A DNA stretch of 64,000 nucleotides from Acanthaster planci (lineage: Eukaryota; Echinodermata; Asteroidea; Valvatida; Acanthasteridae): contig NW_019091551.1 of NCBI RefSeq assembly GCF_001949145.1, positions 297,716-361,715 of the forward strand, written 5' to 3'. Shown piece after piece: positions 61,894 to 64,000 of the stretch. Under the pieces are notes generated by a model, which worked only from the letters and a program-made list of their open reading frames with translations, ran no database searches and was not told the DNA's origin. Positions within the stretch are counted from its first letter, which is position 1, and the number at the start of each line of letters is the position of its first letter. Both the position numbers and the translations under genes were made by a program.

Positions 61894-64000
61894 TGACCAG
61901 GCTCTTTGCCCTCATCCTGGACATTGATGAGTTAATCATCACTATCAGGGATCTGATCCATCACTATTACAGTGACTTGATGTGAATTGCACATGCAGAA
62001 GAGAGGCATGCACATACGTGTACATATTGCATTGATTTGATGCAAAATAGTGGACTTGATACTGTTACCCTGATCACTTAATTCTTCGCAGTGTGAAATG
62101 TCTACTGCAACACATGAATGCATGTACAGTACATGTGTATGCATAAACACATGCAAAACCCACAACCTCCATGCTCATTTATCAACCAACATTTCATACT
62201 GTTCCACTTTCAACAACTTGTACTTTTTTGTGGGGGGGACAAATGTACTCTAAATTATTCTGACAAAAAAAGGAGAAAATTTCAGACTCCTCCAAGTGTA
62301 ATTTCAAGAATATTATTCTGTATTAGCTCATTAAAACACTTCGTGGCACAAGTCACTACCCCACCAGGCATTGCTGCATTCATGCTTACTGTGTTCATCT
62401 CACAGTGATGTCACCAGTCTAGTAATAACACAAGATTCGATCTCACACTTCAGATCTTGGCCAAGTTTGCTTTTGAAAGGATATGCCTTTTATTTCTCTA
62501 GTCCTCTCTTTTAGTCAATAAATCCATTGTAGTTTGGTATTTGGATTGCCAGTCTATAACCTTAATTGACAAAATATTGTAAACCTTTTAATACCCCTGT
62601 AACATAGCTGAACTTCAGATCCGTTGCTGCCGTTATACTTGAAGGATAATCCAAGGAGTTCTTTATATTGCCTGGAAAGTATTAACTAAAGAAGATAAGA
62701 TAAGAGTTAAGATAAGTTAATTGAAGTGTTTGTCTTCCTCTGGAAGCCATCAGGCTTCATTTATTGCTCATCCTCAAATGATACAGAACAACTAATTACT
62801 AATGTACCTTGCAAAGGTACTGAATTTATTTTAAGGAGGATGAATTGAAAGTACACATGAATACAATGAGGACTGACCAAATTCGAATTAGAATTTCAAT
62901 TAGTTAGGTTCAAAATAACCCTTTTCTTGGTGTTTAGCGAGAAGAAATCTTTTTTGAATGGCAACATTTTTCCTTTACAATAAATTTTTTCAGGCTTATT
63001 ATAATGGGTCAAAACATCTAAGTTTGTTATGGAAATCAGATCCATACTCACTTTGCATCTTAATTTCCAAGTAACAAGATGAAATTTGCCAGTGAGAAAA
63101 AGAGCCATTGCATTTACCGCTTTTTCCTCTCCAAAATTCTGTTACTGTCGTTCAACACAGAGTAAGCGTTGTCATATTTCTGAATAAGGCTCTCTACAAA
63201 ATTTCATAAAGCAGTGTGTTAATAACAAGACAAAAAATGTGTTTTATCATTTCCTTGGCATCTTTACACAAAACTCACCGATCCCCATTTTATACAAAGC
63301 TGGCAAAATTCTATGCATAAGTTCAAAGCAAACATCTTTGATGTCTTGACATAGCAGAGAATACCAACTATTTTCCATATTTTCTTCTAGGAAGGACCAC
63401 TCAGCCAAAGTAAATGCTCCATTAAGACAAAAACAGGCCTTTCACTCAGTTACTGGAATTAAAATAATTTCTTGAAAACTTGTGAGAGCTGACACAAGTT
63501 ACGGACTAACTAATTTTTGATGCACTGATATTCCACCAGACATTAAATGCAAAACAAACACAACTGTTGTCCATAAGTGGGATCTTAAACAAGAGAGGAC
63601 CACAAGAAGTGCATATCATATTGTCTTGCTCAAACCAACTGCACAATTTTCAGAGTTTTGTAGGAAGGTTTGCATCATACAGGTCTTGAGTAGATGTTAA
63701 CTTTTATTGAATGGTTGTCCTGACTACCAAAAATCCACGGTGCCATTGCTACCAAAGGTAGTTTTTCCAAACTTTACCGGTGTGATTACTTTCATATCAC
63801 AATGAAAGTCACCCATAGACTTCTATGCACTCGTGACCATTACAGACTTAAGTACCACTATTTTCACTTCACCAGATTACTAATTAAGTGATTTTACCAA
63901 GGTTTCTTTAGATACAATTTCAGTACTTTCGTTAAAATGCAAACCTTCTCACAAAATTTAACGTAACGATCAATGACTTCTTTACACTGACAGGAACACT
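61894..64000. other. Intron-like sequence
   Basis: AT-rich with short frames; no C2H2 zinc-finger exon of the PRDM gene could be seen before the window end. Confidence 0.35.

Noticed and set aside
1-64000. CRISPR arrays, phage, toxin-antitoxin or other prokaryotic systems
   Set aside because: No regular spacer arrays, operon-like gene packing or ribosome-binding sites; exons, SINEs, LINEs and hAT/Harbinger MITEs show animal nuclear DNA.

Overview
This window reads as non-coding-rich nuclear DNA of a marine invertebrate deuterostome, most likely an echinoderm. It is AT-rich and mostly CpG-poor. It lacks dense bacterial-type genes, carries spliceosomal exons with consensus borders, and is littered with decayed animal transposons. 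It also carries many copies of the TACATGTA palindrome, which I remember as common in echinoderm and amphioxus DNA. The species call is inference. No prokaryotic system, CRISPR array, rRNA or free-standing tRNA gene is visible.

Only two host coding exons can be supported, both on the + strand and spliced in frame: 47526-47660 (45 codons, phase 0 at both ends) and 49323-49425 (34 codons plus 1 base). Together they encode the C-terminal half of a PR (SET-like) domain. It ends in ELLVL rather than the usual ELLVWY, which points to the PRDM3/PRDM16 (MECOM/EVI1) subfamily. The N-terminal half of the PR domain and all zinc-finger exons must lie elsewhere, so most of the window is probably long introns of this gene, as in vertebrate MECOM and PRDM16.

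Layout: 1-3750 holds SINE pieces, a CpG-rich block, a pair of hairpins and a Harbinger-type MITE with CTG target duplications. 3750-21000 is mostly featureless intron-like sequence with a short sequencing gap inside an inverted repeat (6799-6881), a strong 28-bp hairpin (8971-9030) and a 50-bp tandem repeat (10604-10753). 21041-22130 is a reverse-strand LINE remnant carrying an ORF1-type SGNH segment. 28107-29780 has a second SINE family and a decayed CR1/L2-like LINE. 34.5-48.5 kb, just upstream of and between the PR exons, holds several repeat-free, compositionally distinct blocks that look like cis-regulatory elements, plus a SINE nested in a hAT-like MITE (36765-37344).

50-64 kb holds a LINE 3' end (about 49990-50600), a nearly complete but frameshifted Penelope-like element with reverse transcriptase and GIY-YIG regions (53330-55440, reverse strand), a second CpG-rich block (57140-57830), a 666-bp non-autonomous hAT element with a perfect 8-bp target duplication (58409-59090), and a possible TA-flanked MITE (61693-61893). 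Most other open frames are short, lack recognisable domains and are best read as chance.
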